Positions 49,550-61,579 of a stretch of DNA of 64,000 bases are shown here, one piece after another; position 1 is the stretch's first letter; each line of letters begins with the position of its first letter. Source of the DNA: Brachynemurus nebulosus (taxonomy: Eukaryota > Arthropoda > Insecta > Neuroptera > Myrmeleontidae); NCBI GenBank assembly GCA_035578155.1, contig JAPWDM010000008.1, forward strand, positions 3,927,347-3,991,346, in the 5' to 3' direction. The translations under genes were made by a program, and so were the position numbers. The notes under the pieces were generated by a model that was not told the origin of the DNA, did no database searches, and saw only the letters and a list, made by a program, of their open reading frames with translations.

Positions 49550-50848
49550 TCAACCACTGTGAATTATTTTATGTCTTTTTAAATTACGCGAATCTGTGAA
49601 TGTTTTAGAACACACATTACATTTGTATGGTTTTTCACCACTGTGAGTTCTTTCATGACTTTTTAAAGTACCTGCTTGAATAAATGTTTTAGAACACACA
49701 TTACAACTATATCGCTTTTCACCAGTGTGCGTTCTTACATGATATGTCCAACTACTAAAATGACTAAATGTTTTCGTACATATTTTACATTTATAAGGTT
49801 TTTCACCACTATGAATTCTTTCATGTATTTTTAAATCACCTGAATTAGTAAATGTTTTAGAACATACTTTACAATTATACGGTTTTTCACCACTATGAAT
49901 TCTTTCATGTTTTCTTAGTTGATATGACCTAATAAATGTTTTAGGACATGTGTTACATTTATAAGGTTTTTCACCCGTGTGAGTTCTTTTATGTGTTTTC
50001 AATTCAACTGATCTAGTAAATGTTTTAGCACACACGTCACACATGTATGGTTTTTCACCACTATGAATTCTTCCATGTGCCTTAAAATCACTTGACTGAT
50101 TAAATGTTTTAGAACAAACATTACACTTATATGGTTTTTCACCACTGTGAAATCTTTTATGTATTATTAATTGACTTGAAGTAGTTAATGTTTTAGTACA
50201 TATATTACACTTGTATGGTTTTTCACCACTGTGTATTCTTTCATGTTGTTTTAAATGAGATAAAATAGTAAATGTTTTAGAACATATGTTACATTTATAC
50301 GGTTTTTCACCGCTGTGAATTCTTTCATGTATTTTCAAACTACTTAAAACACCAAATCTTTTAGAACATAAATTACATTCATAAGGTTTTTCACCACTGT
50401 GAATTCTTTCATGTGCTTTTAAATTACTTAAATTACTAAATGTTTTAAAACATATGTTACATTTATACAATTTTTTACCGCTATGAATTCTTTCATGTAT
50501 TTTTAAATTACCTAAAGTAACAAATGTTTTAGTACATATGTTACATTCATAAGGTTTTTCACCACTGTGAGTTCTCTCATGTGTTTTTAAATGACTTAGC
50601 TGCTTAAATGTTTTAGAACAAATGTTACATTTGTATGGTCTTTCACCACTATGAATTATTTCATGTATTTTTAAGCTATGCTTTCGAGTAAATGTTTTAT
50701 TACATGTATCACACTGAAATAGTTTTTTACTAACACTAGCAATTTGATGTTCGGTTAAATCTGTTAAATGATCTTCATCTACTTCATCTTCTTCAATTTT
50801 GATTTCCGTATGTAAACTGTTTAAATCGGGCAAAGATTCACTCAACTC
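49550..50848 (-). CDS. C2H2 zinc-finger protein C, exon 2 (14 fingers)
   Basis: 433 codons from the TTTTAG acceptor (50849-50850) to TGA, phase 0 with exon 1 at 51734; joined product 498 residues. The leader carries SLHTEIKIEEDE. 14 C2H2 fingers, mostly with HSGEKPY linkers; finger 7 has Leu for the conserved Phe (KTLTTSSQ) and finger 12 has SSWTYH in place of the usual Leu. No homogenised two-finger repeat, unlike A and B. The stop arises from GGTTGA in the linker after finger 14 and is shared with D, so it predates the C/D duplication. Apparently intact. Confidence 0.9.
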   Translation of the reverse strand, partial: ELSESLPDLNSLHTEIKIEEDEVDEDHLTDLTEHQIASVSKKLFQCDTCNKTFTRKHSLKIHEIIHSGERPYKCNICSKTFKQLSHLKTHERTHSGEKPYECNICTKTFVTLGNLKIHERIHSGKKLYKCNICFKTFSNLSNLKAHERIHSGEKPYECNLCSKRFGVLSSLKIHERIHSGEKPYKCNICSKTFTILSHLKQHERIHSGEKPYKCNICTKTLTTSSQLIIHKRFHSGEKPYKCNVCSKTFNQSSDFKAHGRIHSGEKPYMCDVCAKTFTRSVELKTHKRTHTGEKPYKCNTCPKTFIRSYQLRKHERIHSGEKPYNCKVCSKTFTNSGDLKIHERIHSGEKPYKCKICTKTFSHFSSWTYHVRTHTGEKRYSCNVCSKTFIQAGTLKSHERTHSGEKPYKCNVCSKTFTDSRNLKRHKIIHSG

Positions 50849-51733
50849 CTAAAATATGATAAATGCATATTTCGATTGAATCAATTGTCCACATAATTTG
50901 TTGGGCTTCATTTTCAAAAATTACACATCTTCGACTGAGCTGAATTTGGCTAATTCCCAAATTATGTGCCAACCTATAAATAAAGCTGTCAAATTTTTTA
51001 TTTTTTTTTGATTGATTTAGTTTTAAAACAAGTAAAAATGACGATAAAAGTTTAAGTATGCACATATTTAATTTTCATTAAAAAATATTAGAAACTTAAT
51101 TTTTTATTTATAAGAAAGCGCTTTATAACGGTACATTTTACTATTCCTCTTACAATAGAAATTATATTATTTAGTAATAAATAAATATGATAATTAAATT
51201 AAATTTTTTGTTTTTCTTTCTAGTATTTCCCTTTGCCCAAATTTAAAAAAAAAAAGAAAGGAAAATGGGTTATTTACGTACAAAACGCATTGCTAAATAT
51301 ATTAAATTTTAATATTTTTTTAACGGAAATTAAACGTGCCCCCGAATTTTTATCTACTTTTTTACTTGTTTTACTTGCAAATCAATCAAGAAAAATAGAA
51401 AAAAAACTACAAAATTTCGTTGGCACGTAATTTGAGAAATTGCCGATAAATTCTTACAGACGTTGATGAATAGAACAAAAAAGGGAAAATAAATTTTTTC
51501 GAAATTATATTGTTTAGTTTTCCAGATATTACGTATATTTTCGAGATGCTAAATGCAGCTAAATTAATTTAGTGTTCAGTTAATTCAAATTTAACTCAAA
51601 AATTTAGACAATGTATTGTAGGCTGTGTTTATGATATGTCAAAAAAAGTTCAGCTCAATCGGACGTATGCGATTTTCTGATACTCCAACTAAGTAAGTTT
51701 TGTTGAAATTTATAATCCAAATCTTGTACTTAC
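50849..51733 (-). other. Intron of ZNF gene C
   Basis: 885 bp, nearly identical over long stretches to the 918-bp intron of D (for example CATAATTTGTTGGGCTTCA, TTACACATCTTCGACTGAGC). Looks like the least disturbed form of the family intron. Confidence 0.85.
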
Positions 51734-51931
51734 CAGCTTTATATTTTGCACTTGCAAGTCTGCCAAGTCTGTAAGGCTTCTTCGATCTGTCAAACTATTG
51801 TTTCCTGGCGACAATTTAGTTGGTTCGAAAATTTCAGTTTCTGTTGAAAACATTAAATTATTCTCATTCATTTCATCTTTCTCCACTTTAGTTTCAAATG
51901 CATGAAAACTTTCTTTAACGGATTTCTCCAT
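51734..51931 (-). CDS. ZNF gene C, exon 1 (acidic leader)
   Basis: 66 codons from ATG (51931) to the GTAAGT donor; phase 0. Begins MEKSVKESFHAFETKVEKDE and ends in LQVQNIKL. It is three codons longer than its paralogs because of a duplicated LADL segment near the end. The first psi-K-x-E motif reads TKVE, so it has lost its hydrophobic residue. Confidence 0.82.
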
Positions 51932-52020
51932 TTCCAACTTTTGTTTTTATAGCTTTATTATACAAAGATTATAACATAAACTGCACATCATTGACTGAGA
52001 TGCCCGTGATGCCTATCAAG

Positions 52021-52397
52021 CAGTGTTGCCAACATTAAATTTCTTCTCTCGTTGTAGAGAACGCTACAATCCCGTCAAAACCCGTCAAGTAGGGATTTTC
52101 GAGTTGTTACTTTTCCCTAAATTTTAAAAACGAATTATTTTAAAATTGAGTCTTTGTTGATTCTCAATTTTTATTATTATTTAATGTACAGTCAAAAAAT
52201 AATCTTTTAACAAGTTTTTATTAAATTATACTAACCTTACTGAAAATAATCAGATAGTGAGTTCTTTAATTAAATAGTTCTACATACATTTGCTGTCCCG
52301 CTGAAAAATCCGTTAGCCGTCAAACAAAATTTTTCCCCGTTGCTAACCTCGCTGACCCGTCAAATCTAACGGGAAACCCGTTAAGTTGGCAACACTG
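52021..52397. mobile_element. hAT-like MITE upstream of gene C, perfect 8-bp TSD
   Basis: Ends CAGTGTTGCCAACATTAA and, on the complement, CAGTGTTGCCAACTTAA; TSD CTATCAAG at 52013-52020 and 52398-52405. Upstream of D the site is empty (GCCTAATCAAGCTTATGG near 63456). 377 bp. Confidence 0.9.
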
Positions 52398-52419
52398 CTA
52401 TCAAGCTTATCGTCCCTTA

Positions 52420-52583
52420 GGGCCCGTCCACACGCTCAAGCTTTACCACCGACTTACCTGCGCAAACCAGGTTTGTGCAAGTAAGTCGCTACGTTTTTTC
52501 CCGTCCATACGTACATGTTTACTTGCACAAACTGGTTTGCGCAAGTAAGTCGGTGGTAAAGCTTGTGTCGTGTGGACGGACCC
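52420..52583. mobile_element. Harbinger-like MITE, TTA target
   Basis: Ends GGGCCCGTCCACACGCTCAA and, on the complement, GGGTCCGTCCACACGAC; TTA at 52417-52419 and 52584-52586. The D flank has the uninterrupted GGTCCCTTAGAGTCCC. 164 bp, a near-palindrome. Confidence 0.87.
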
Positions 52584-52789
52584 TTAGAGTCCCTATAATA
52601 ATAATTATGACACTTCGTGGTCGATTTTTGATTGATTGTTTGGTCCGTCTTAATATGTAATAGGGGAAAATATGAGAGGAATAAATTGAACAAAAATTGT
52701 TAATTAGGAAATTAAGATTATTAATTAGTAAAATAAGATATTTTTTGATAAAAATTATGGTCCTTACGATGTACGAAAGGAACGACCAT

Positions 52790-53150
52790 GGACCATATAT
52801 AATGGACGGCTAACTTATATAGGAAGAATTGCCAAAATTGGCCATGAAAATGGCATATATTAGGCTTTATTTTTCACCGCTCGTGATGTTAATATTCTTA
52901 AAATACTGATGTGAATATAGTAACATAAAACGGATAAGACAGAATGTAACTAAAGTACTTATTCTCAAATGGAAACACGTCGGGACTGGGAAGTGAGTGT
53001 TTCCATTTGAGAATCACCAATGTCGGTTGATGATATTTAATAATAAGGAAATACATAGAAACTACATATGTACGAAATAAACTCTTATAGTTTAAATTAC
53101 TTTATACGGCGAATATCCAATGGTACTGACTCCGATTTTACATAGTGACG
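52790..53150. repeat. Duplicated flank block U, copy 2 (upstream of C)
   Basis: As at 45790; hairpin at about 52962-53016 with the same 18-bp arms. Lies about 1 kb upstream of exon 1 of C. Confidence 0.75.
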
Positions 53151-54689
53151 TCAGCAATGACGTATGATGCGACGTAAAAGAAGTAAACGATTATAGTAAA
53201 TTTATCTTACTATATTCACATCAGTACAACGGCAGTATTAGCACCACGAGTGGTGAAAAAAGAAAACGTAATATGTACCATTTTCGTGGACAATTCTGGC
53301 AATACCCCCGTTTGAGTTCGTGATGCTTGTCTAGTGTCTATGTTATTTATTTATTAATGATGTTAATGACCAAATTAATGTTGTTACGGATATTACATTA
53401 TTTATTCCAAATAAGTGCTGCCAACCGCAGTTCACTAAAATTTCTACACAAATCATTTTGAAACACAGAATACAGAAACAAACTTGTTATGTCTATACTA
53501 GCGATATCAGCGTAAACAAAAAATCCTCACTAATCCCCATTCACATGTTATGTAGGCATACATTGATCCTGCGTTTGTATATGTATGATATGTGTATGTG
53601 TGTGTGTGTGCCTCGCGTACACCGCGTACACATACATAACACCACGGACGCATGCGCACCGTTGTACACCGTGGAGACAACAATCACACAACAATCATCA
53701 ACAATTCATGTTCGTAGTTTACTGTTTGTGGAACGACTGAATGTACAGCCGTACAGGGGTATAACATCCCACCAAAAGGCGCCAAACGATTCACAGAATT
53801 TTGTATTTAGACTGAATCCATTGATCCGTGTGCCAAATCAAGCCTCTTTCTGATCGGTGTGCTCGGTTCGAGCGTTGATTCTTGCTGGTTGCATTCTGAT
53901 CAGCAAGAATAAGAAAAATGTGGGATACACGGAGGTATGTGGAGATGGCATCTCGTATGTGTGAATATTACAGAAATCAAGCATTACACACACATTTACA
54001 ATCGCATACGTACCTTAAAAAAACCATTGTGATCTCCTAACAATTTTAAATGGGGGATATTTTTGTAAAAATAGTATAGGGAACAAAGGGATATTTAGCA
54101 AAGTATTTACCAATAACAAAAACTTTTTTTGGTGTTTTGATGTTTTTTAATGAAAATAAGAATTATATGTATAAAAAAATTAAAATACATAAAAAATATA
54201 TACACGAAAAAACTTTTTGTTTAGACACCCATGTGTGTAACATTTATAATATGGCGGTACTCATATTTAATTTTTAAAATATGATTTCTACTTTTCTAAA
54301 AAAGGTAATTGGGTTTTTTCCTTTTGTTTTTACTCTATTGTCGCTTTTGCACGATAAAACACAACAATTAACCACTTTGGTTTCCGATGGAAAACGTTGT
54401 AGTCAATTTTAATTTCACAACTTTTCAAACGTCCCACGTCAAACGTCACACACAACTAAACAATGACAGGATGAACACCAGTGTTTGGCTTCAAATCACC
54501 TAACAAAATGACTGGTCGACTGGTCCATATACGTCATTGCTGGGATAGTATTAGTAAATACAGTTAATATGTTACATATTTGTACTTTGTACCTTCAGTT
54601 ATCCGGACCGGTAAGAATCAGTATGTATGCGGACGGCCTAAAGGCTCGGTAGTTTTTTCATAAAGTGTACCTCAAAAATTTGTCAATTG
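53151..54689. other. Intergenic DNA, no gene supported
   Basis: Contains a short sequence shared with 26500 (ATAACATCCCACCAAAAGGC) and TG/CA-rich stretches. The 131-codon open frame at 53458-53853 has no domain and overlaps that repeat. Confidence 0.4.
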
Positions 54690-54880
54690 TTGCACTATGG
54701 AAGATTTCCTTTGTTCGTCAAATGATAAAAAAATTCATGATTAATAATTTGGTAATTAATATTAATTTTCGAAAAAACAAGAATACACTAAAAAATATAT
54801 ACAAAATTCTTTTTTTATTCACAATGTTATGTTATAATTTATTATTATTCTTTTCTACAATGAAATTTTTATAAAAAAAA
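54690..54880. repeat. R1 partial copy
   Basis: TTTGTTCGTCAAATGATAAA ... CTACAATGAAATTTTTATAA as in the other R1 copies. Confidence 0.6.
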
Positions 54881-57534
54881 TTTAACTCTTTGCGCTTATA
54901 AGACATGTCTAGCATGACAAGGTGGTTTGGCCATTAGGTCAATCATTTTTTATATTTAAACATTAAAATCTGGATCTGTGGACAATACATCGCATTGAAC
55001 CAACTTTTGAAAATAACAAATAACTATGTATTAACAAAAAAAAAAAAAATAAATTTAAAACATTTAATTCTAGCTTTGAGAAAAAAGGTTGCATTTTTTT
55101 TTTTTAAATAGGAATAAAAATAATGCCTCATGTAATGTGTCACATGTACAGAAACGATTCTTTTTATAATACACGTGCGAGAAAGAAAGAAATATATTTT
55201 GTAAACTTTTTAAGAAAGAAAGAAATATATTTTTTATTCCTTCTAAGAATGTACTACGAATATATAATTTGTATACAGGATGTTTCATGTATTAAATATG
55301 AAATGCATTTTCAATATGAAATACATTTATTTTTCACAATAGTATAAGTTTCTGACTGATTATCAAATATTTTGAACAAAAATGTATTGCAAACAATTAT
55401 CGTAGGTATACATTTGTATTCTATACATAATTATGGAAATCGCAAGTCATAGTTATTAACCTGTAGATTCTGAATTTGTATTTAATAAGATATAGAAATA
55501 TAATTGCATTTCTATCTGATTAGGGTGTACTATAGAAAGAATCCTTGCTGTATTACCAGCTAACCGAGAAACACGTTTATTTTATGTCATCTCAGATGCG
55601 TACGCATCTCAGATGACATATTAACACTTTCAGTCCCATGGTTTCGGCATCCGAAACCAAAAAAAACATCCTCAGAGGCCAACCGCGATCAATATTTATG
55701 GACTAACCACATTCTCGCCGAAGTAGGACGAGGTTCCTCGTTGAAGTTCCTCGCTGAGGTTGCCCGAGGCATACGAATACAGCGTTCTCTTAAAATAAGC
55801 AAACCTAAAATAAGGAAATGTTGTAAACAAACACACACACATTCAAACATGTTTATATTAAAAAGTAATAAAAATATTGTCAAAAAAATAAAAAATAATA
55901 GTATAAATGGTGTGACAAATAATAAAGTGTTCATGAACTTTTTAATCATTTATTCAGAAAAATTAAAAATTTTGCAATTTGTATATTTACTTATGAGTTT
56001 GAAATGAAATGTTTAAAACGTCGAAAACCCTACAATTGCCTATATTCTATATAATTATGCATATATAAACATATCCATGATTTGATTATTTAATAGTATC
56101 AGGTAGTATGGTAGTATGCATACATGCATATAATGCTTGTGGATGTGTTGTTGGGACCGTTGGGACATTGAAGTGGTGATAAATTAAAATTTTATAGCTT
56201 GTTTGACACACACTCCACAATATGTATCTGTACGTATTTACTTTTTGTTCTGTACTTAAACATTAGCAAAGATTATTTTTAAAATGGTCTCATTCGGAAC
56301 ATACAAACGTATTTTCTTATTAATAATAATAATTGTTATCAATTTATTATATGTATTTACATATTGTGTACAGTTGTTATTTTAAATATAGAAAAAGTTA
56401 ATTACTTAATGTATGTAGTTAAGTTATGTACTTATTTTATATAACTAAATAAACTGTATTTTTAATATGACAGAGGTTATTAAGAAAAGAAAACATTTAA
56501 CGTGAGAAAATAAACTAGAAATATTTGGAGAACTGCGCATCACAGCATGTCTTAGCTTTTGGTTACGGTATATCAGTGACCTAGTAAATATATGTACCTA
56601 TATGCATGTACATAGATATTTAGTTCATCCTGTATGGTACGCTTAAAATAGGGAAAGTGACTTGTTTACTATTCCCTATTTTGAGCGGAATCTGTAGTAT
56701 TGTAATACCAGCAACGGGGAACACCGAACCGACCGTCTACACTCTCGTACTTCGGTCAACTTCGCGAGAACGTGGATGCTGCTTTAGAATAATAAACAAA
56801 ACACTCTAGTAATATTTATAAATTAAAAAAAAAAAGATTTTATATTATTCTAATAAAAATAATTTATTATGCACTACGTACCGGACATTTTTTATTTTTT
56901 GTACATATAAATATACATAATATGTTTTATCATCAAAATATCTAGGCTTCATCTCTTATTTACAATAATATTTTTATCCACATATGTATGTGTGTGTGTG
57001 TGTTATATGCTTGTTTATGTACTCATCTTTTGACCTGCATAACACATTCATGTTGAATCATTTAGTGTTTTGTGGAATCATTTTATGTACTTGTTTACAT
57101 AAAATTTGTTTAAAAATATTGTCGGCTTCCGGGGAAGTTTATTATGAAAGTGCTCGGGCCTCATAGTGTTAAAATCGTTGTGTGGCTGAATAATTATTGA
57201 GTTGTATACATCCCTATTGAATAAACGCAAGAGGGCTGTAGAGTTAACAAACAACTATAGAGTTAACAAAAAATCATAAATTAACACTTTCACTGATTGT
57301 GAGATGACATTACTTAGTGCGTGTCAAAAACACGCACTTAACGAATTTTTACTTCAGTGCAAAAGGTTAAAATTTAACATTACTTTTTTTAATAATATTA
57401 TTTTTATTTCTATTTTTATTTACTTCAATCGGTGTTTAACCGAAAGCGTTACATTTTTAACGTGACGGATCAAATATGTTCACTACACACGCAAAATTCA
57501 CAATTCAAAATCTGTGATCTTTACCAAATATGAC
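54881..57534. other. AT-rich intergenic DNA
   Basis: Inverted CATCTCAGATGCGTACGCAT core near 55590. From about 57370 to 57534 the sequence is the paralog of 47470-47500 plus 47970-48110 without the piggyBac-like and hairpin insertions. No gene seen. Confidence 0.5.
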
Positions 57535-57639
57535 CAAAACTTTTTAATACCTTGTAACATTAAATTTTTTCGTACATATTTTAATTTAAACGGTTTTTCA
57601 CCACTGTGAACTCTTTCATATACTTTTAAATTTCTTATA
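57535..57639 (-). pseudogene. ZNF finger relic of gene D
   Basis: Minus strand holds a worn finger (VHSGEKPFK then lost Cys) matching 48110-48224. It is separated from gene D by the 57640-61532 insertion. Confidence 0.75.
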
Positions 57640-58159
57640 GGTCCAGTATTATAAAGGACAACTAAATCAACGAACGAATAACTACTTTACGAATAAAAAT
57701 AGTTGTGAACTAAATTTTGGTTCAGTATTATAAACGATGTATCTCATGATCAAAATAAGTATCTCATGACTGATTAACCTATAACATGTTGCAAATATGT
57801 TTTAATTTTCATATATTACTTCTGTACTTGTAATTTGTATTACAACGTGTATAGAACCTGTTTAATATGTATAAATATAAACATAAATAATATTTGTAAA
57901 AATCTTTCAGAACTGTCAAATTAATCTCCGAATTAAATTTAGTCGGTAGATTTTCTGTCAACTAAAATTTAGTCTCTAGTTAATGTATCAAATAAATGTA
58001 TCAGTTTTACCAGTGAAGAGTTATACGTCTCTCTTCACTGGTTTTACCTACTTCAGCTGTCAGAAAGACAACTGAAGTAGGTAAAACGCCGGGTTTTTTG
58101 CTCGCCAATGGTGTTTTTGTGGAAAATAGGGAAACTGGCCTCCTCCCCGCTCCTTTAGA

Positions 58160-58310
58160 TGTTTGAGAGATCGCGGAAGCGTATTTCCGTTTGCGTGTTC
58201 ATTAGGAGGCACCGTTGCCTCGAAATCCGTACGGTTTTGTAACACTCGAAACACGTGTACAATTCAAGTCTGCCGTCCTCTAAACGCACACGGGTTTGTA
58301 ATGCAGATTA
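58160..58310 (+). repeat. GC-richer block, inverted partner at 61040-61210
   Basis: TTTCCGTTTGCGTGTTCATT, GGCACCGTTGCCTCGAAATC and GTACGGTTTTGTAAC have reverse-complement matches at 61040-61210. The two blocks bracket the LINE fragment. Confidence 0.7.
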
Positions 58311-58718
58311 TAGTTGTGACTGGTCTTCCGATCGCTGCTACCAAGAACACTGTGATTTGCACTGAGCAGAGAACATACTGCTCTGTTCTTTAGCGTAACT
58401 GTTCTCTTAACTGCTCTTTTAGACTGTTCTTCTAAACTGTTCAAACAATTTTTTTTTTCAAATATTCATTCTTAAACATTTACAACTTTTGCAAGTGTTA
58501 GACCTCCTACTGATGGCTACTATTGAGAATACTGTTATGCATACTACCCATCTTATGTCCACCAACCGATTTGAATTTATAGTACAATAGGAGTTTATTC
58601 ATTCAATTCTTAGAATTCAAGAATTAACTCTCTGTTTTTAAATATTTTTCAAAAGGAGATAAAAGAAACAAGTGAAAGTAGTGGAATTTGGCTCATTTTA
58701 GTTTGAACAAAGAAATAG

Positions 58719-58811
<93 letters not shown>

Positions 58812-58825
58812 TTCTAAAGCCATGT

Positions 58826-58865
<40 letters not shown>

Positions 58866-58866
58866 A
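58719..58866. repeat. TA microsatellite with inverted LINE scrap
   Basis: (TA)n to 58808, then GTTCTAAAGCCATGTT (58811-58826), then more TA to 58864. The complement AACATGGCTTTAGAAC is the start of the LINE piece (58867-58882). Confidence 0.85.
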
Positions 58867-58868
58867 AA

Positions 58869-60063
58869 CATGGCTTTAGAACGGGTAGTTCTTTAGAACT
58901 AGCGATTTTTAAGGTAATACATGCAATACATGAAGCATGGAATCAAAAGGATTTATGTGTGACAGCATTATTCGATCTTTCGAAAGCTTTTGACTGTGTA
59001 CATTATGATGTGTTATACAGGAAACTTAATACATATGGCATTAGAGGTCAGGCACTCTATCTGATAAAGTCTTATTTATCTAATAGAAAACAACTGGTGC
59101 AATTACATACTATAGAAAATGATAGTTATCGAATTTATCAATCAGATAAATTAGTTATTGAAAGAGGAGTCCCAGAAGGTTCAATTTTGGGTCCTCTTTT
59201 ATTTATACTATACAATAACGATCTGACAACGATAACGGGAAACGCGATACTTTTTGCGGACGATACAGCCATTATATATAAAGGAATTGATCGGGATGAT
59301 TTGTCATTTAAAATAAACCAGTCTTTAAATGAAGTTACTCTGTGGTTTAGTGATAACAATTTAAAATTAAATCTAGAAAAAACGAAATATATCAAATTTG
59401 GCCAATACAAGGATACTTTAAATTGTTTAACATTACCAGATTTTGGAACTATTTATTTTTCTGATGTAGTTAAGTTTCTCGGTGTTAATATTGATAGCGA
59501 TCTAAACTGGAAGTATCACGTGGATACAGTTATAACGAAAATCAATAAGTATGCTTATTTATTGCGAGAACTTCATAAATTTATATCAGTTCCAGTATTG
59601 CTAACTATTTATTATGCATACGTGCAATCGAACTTGCGTTTTGGTATCCTGTTCTGGGGAAATAGTTCATACGCCACAAAGTACTTATTTTTGTCACAAA
59701 AACGTTGTATACGCGCCATCTGCAATATAGGACCGAGAGAATCATGTAGACCAAAATTTAAGGAACTGGGAATATTAACATTGTTCGATCTTTATATTTT
59801 CCGATCTTTATCCCGGAATTTTCGAAGAAAATATACAAAAGCACACATATAGTACAAGGCAAAAGCAAAATTATGTAACAATAAGTTCTACTTTATCAAA
59901 AGTGCAAAACTGTCCACTGAACACAATTATTCGAATTTTCAATAAATTACCAGCAGTTGTAAAAGAACTACCCCTATCGACATTTAAAAATAAACTAAAA
60001 TCATTATTGATCAAATCCTGCCATTATTCAGTTCAAGAATATTTTAATGAAAATTTATTGTAA
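58869..60063 (+). pseudogene. Truncated non-LTR retrotransposon reverse transcriptase (Jockey/CR1-like)
   Basis: Open from [10 protein letters not shown] at 58869 to TAG at 59852. RT motifs in order: FDLSKAFDCVHYDVL (motif A), GVPEGSILGPLLF (B), FADDTAI (C), NLEKTKYIKFG (D), FLGVNIDSDLNW (E). A +1 shift near 59815-59832 then moves the frame; the C-terminal part (FNKLPAVVKELP, TFKNKLKSLL, ending TAA at 60063) lies in the next frame. The endonuclease and the RT palm N-terminus are missing, so it is a dead 5'-truncated copy. The 3' end has AATAAA and an ATT-rich tail running into (TA)n. Jockey or CR1-type is the best guess from motif style. Confidence 0.88.
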
Positions 60064-60139
60064 ATCAGTACCTAATGTTATTTATTTATTGACATATTGT
60101 ACATCTTAACAGATAAAAACACAATAAATATTATTATTA

Positions 60140-60250
<111 letters not shown>

Positions 60251-60582
60251 ACAGAAAAAGCAACAAACTGTGATTATATCACTGCTACTACAAACTGCTC
60301 TTTGGCTAAACTGTTCTCAGTGATCACTGCTCAATAAAAAGAGCTATTAAGCACACCTAAAAAGAGCTAACGATAGTTTTGCAAAGGCAATAAAAGCTTG
60401 AATTACGGCCCAAGCGATTCATATCCAAAATATTAACTAAATACTTTCTATTGCCCAGTAGAAAAATTACGAAGAATGAAAGCAACAGTGAAAAAAAACT
60501 TATGCTAATATTGTAGTCAACAAACCAATTAAATAAAATGATTGGGAACAAGAAATTATAGAATTTTTACGAACAAGAAAAT

Positions 60583-60792
60583 TCAGTATTTTCTGACGCA
60601 TCTTAAAAACTTTTTTTCTTGGCCTGATTTTTTATCTCTGGTCTCGTCATCTTCAGGTAAAAACTGATTTATCAAAAAATTGACATTATTAGGTTCAAAT
60701 AATAATTTTTTTGAGTTATTAGAGCTTATAGCTTTTCGTTGTCGATAACATGATTCTTTATAAAAATTTATAAAAGCTACCATTTTATCCAT
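60583..60792 (-). CDS. Small open frame, hypothetical
   Basis: 69 codons from ATG at 60792. The composition looks protein-like (Lys, Asn, Glu mix; KESCYRQRKA, FLPEDDETRDKK) with no low complexity, but no domain is recognised. It lies inside the 57640-61532 insertion, so it may be a fragment of a transposon or captured host exon. Low confidence. Confidence 0.25.
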   Translation of the reverse strand: MDKMVAFINFYKESCYRQRKAISSNNSKKLLFEPNNVNFLINQFLPEDDETRDKKSGQEKKFLRCVRKY

Positions 60793-61039
60793 TGGACATA
60801 TAAATTCAATTTGAATATTTGAAAAAATTCATAGGTCAGAAGAATAGAAAAGTATTAAAGAGTACAGGCTTATAATATTATATTCCCTCCAACGTAAGTG
60901 TTCACTTCAAAAAATCTAAACATTTACTTTTTTTATTCACCAGACCCTCTGTGACAATTTTTCTACTAGGCTCAAATGTGTGACCTTTATGACTATTAGT
61001 GTCGGCTGCCAGCGCTAGTGACTAACCTTCTAATCATAG

Positions 61040-61210
61040 CGTTTCCCTGAACACGTGTTTGAAAGAACAATGTCCGTTACAAACCCGTACGCGTTTAGAG
61101 CACGGGGGACTTGAATTAGGCCCGTTTTTGGAAGAAGAGCCTGGCGTTACAAAACCGTGCGGGTTTCGAGGAAACAATGCCTCCAATTGTACACGCAAAC
61201 GGAAATATGC
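61040..61210 (-). repeat. GC-richer block, inverted partner of 58160-58310
   Basis: Reverse complement reads TTTCCGTTTGCGTGTACAAT, GGCATTGTTTCCTCGAAACC, CACGGTTTTGTAAC. Compared with the partner it carries an extra stretch around CTCTTCTTCCAAAAACGG. Confidence 0.7.
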
Positions 61211-61373
61211 AGCCCGGAAGAAGGGAAACGACTTTTTTTTCTTGGTTGTCGGTGCTATTTTTAGGGAAATATTGTAATTTGTTTGGCCTTTTGGCTTGTA
61301 GCCCTCCCCCCTGCAAATCATCATATGGGAGCCCAAGTTTGATTGTCGGACTGGAGTGGCACTCGAACAAGCG

Positions 61374-61490
61374 GTTTGGTAGCCTAATTGGTATGGCGCT
61401 TGGCTAGCAATCAAGAGATCCGGGTTCGAGTCCCAGCCGATACAGCCTGACAATTTTTCAAACACTATGTGAATTTTAATTAAAATTAAT
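61374..61490 (+). repeat. tRNA-derived SINE-like copy, anticodon-like AGC (copy 2)
   Basis: TAGCCTAATTGGT (A-box-like), CTTGG-CTAGCAA-TCAAG anticodon arm and GGTTCGAGTCC (B-box), then TTTTTCAAACACTATGTGAA as at 17655. Acceptor pairing is poor. Confidence 0.75.
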
Positions 61491-61579
61491 TGAGTTTACA
61501 AATTTAGTTAGTTGGCTTTTATAATACTGGCCATAAATTGACTAAAATGTTTTAGAACATATTTTAAATTTATATAGAT

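Noticed and set aside
53458..53853. 131-codon open frame
   Set aside because: No recognisable domain, TG/CA-rich, and overlaps a repeated segment.
59138..59410. 90-codon minus-strand open frame within the LINE
   Set aside because: Antisense shadow of the reverse transcriptase frame, which carries the RT motifs.
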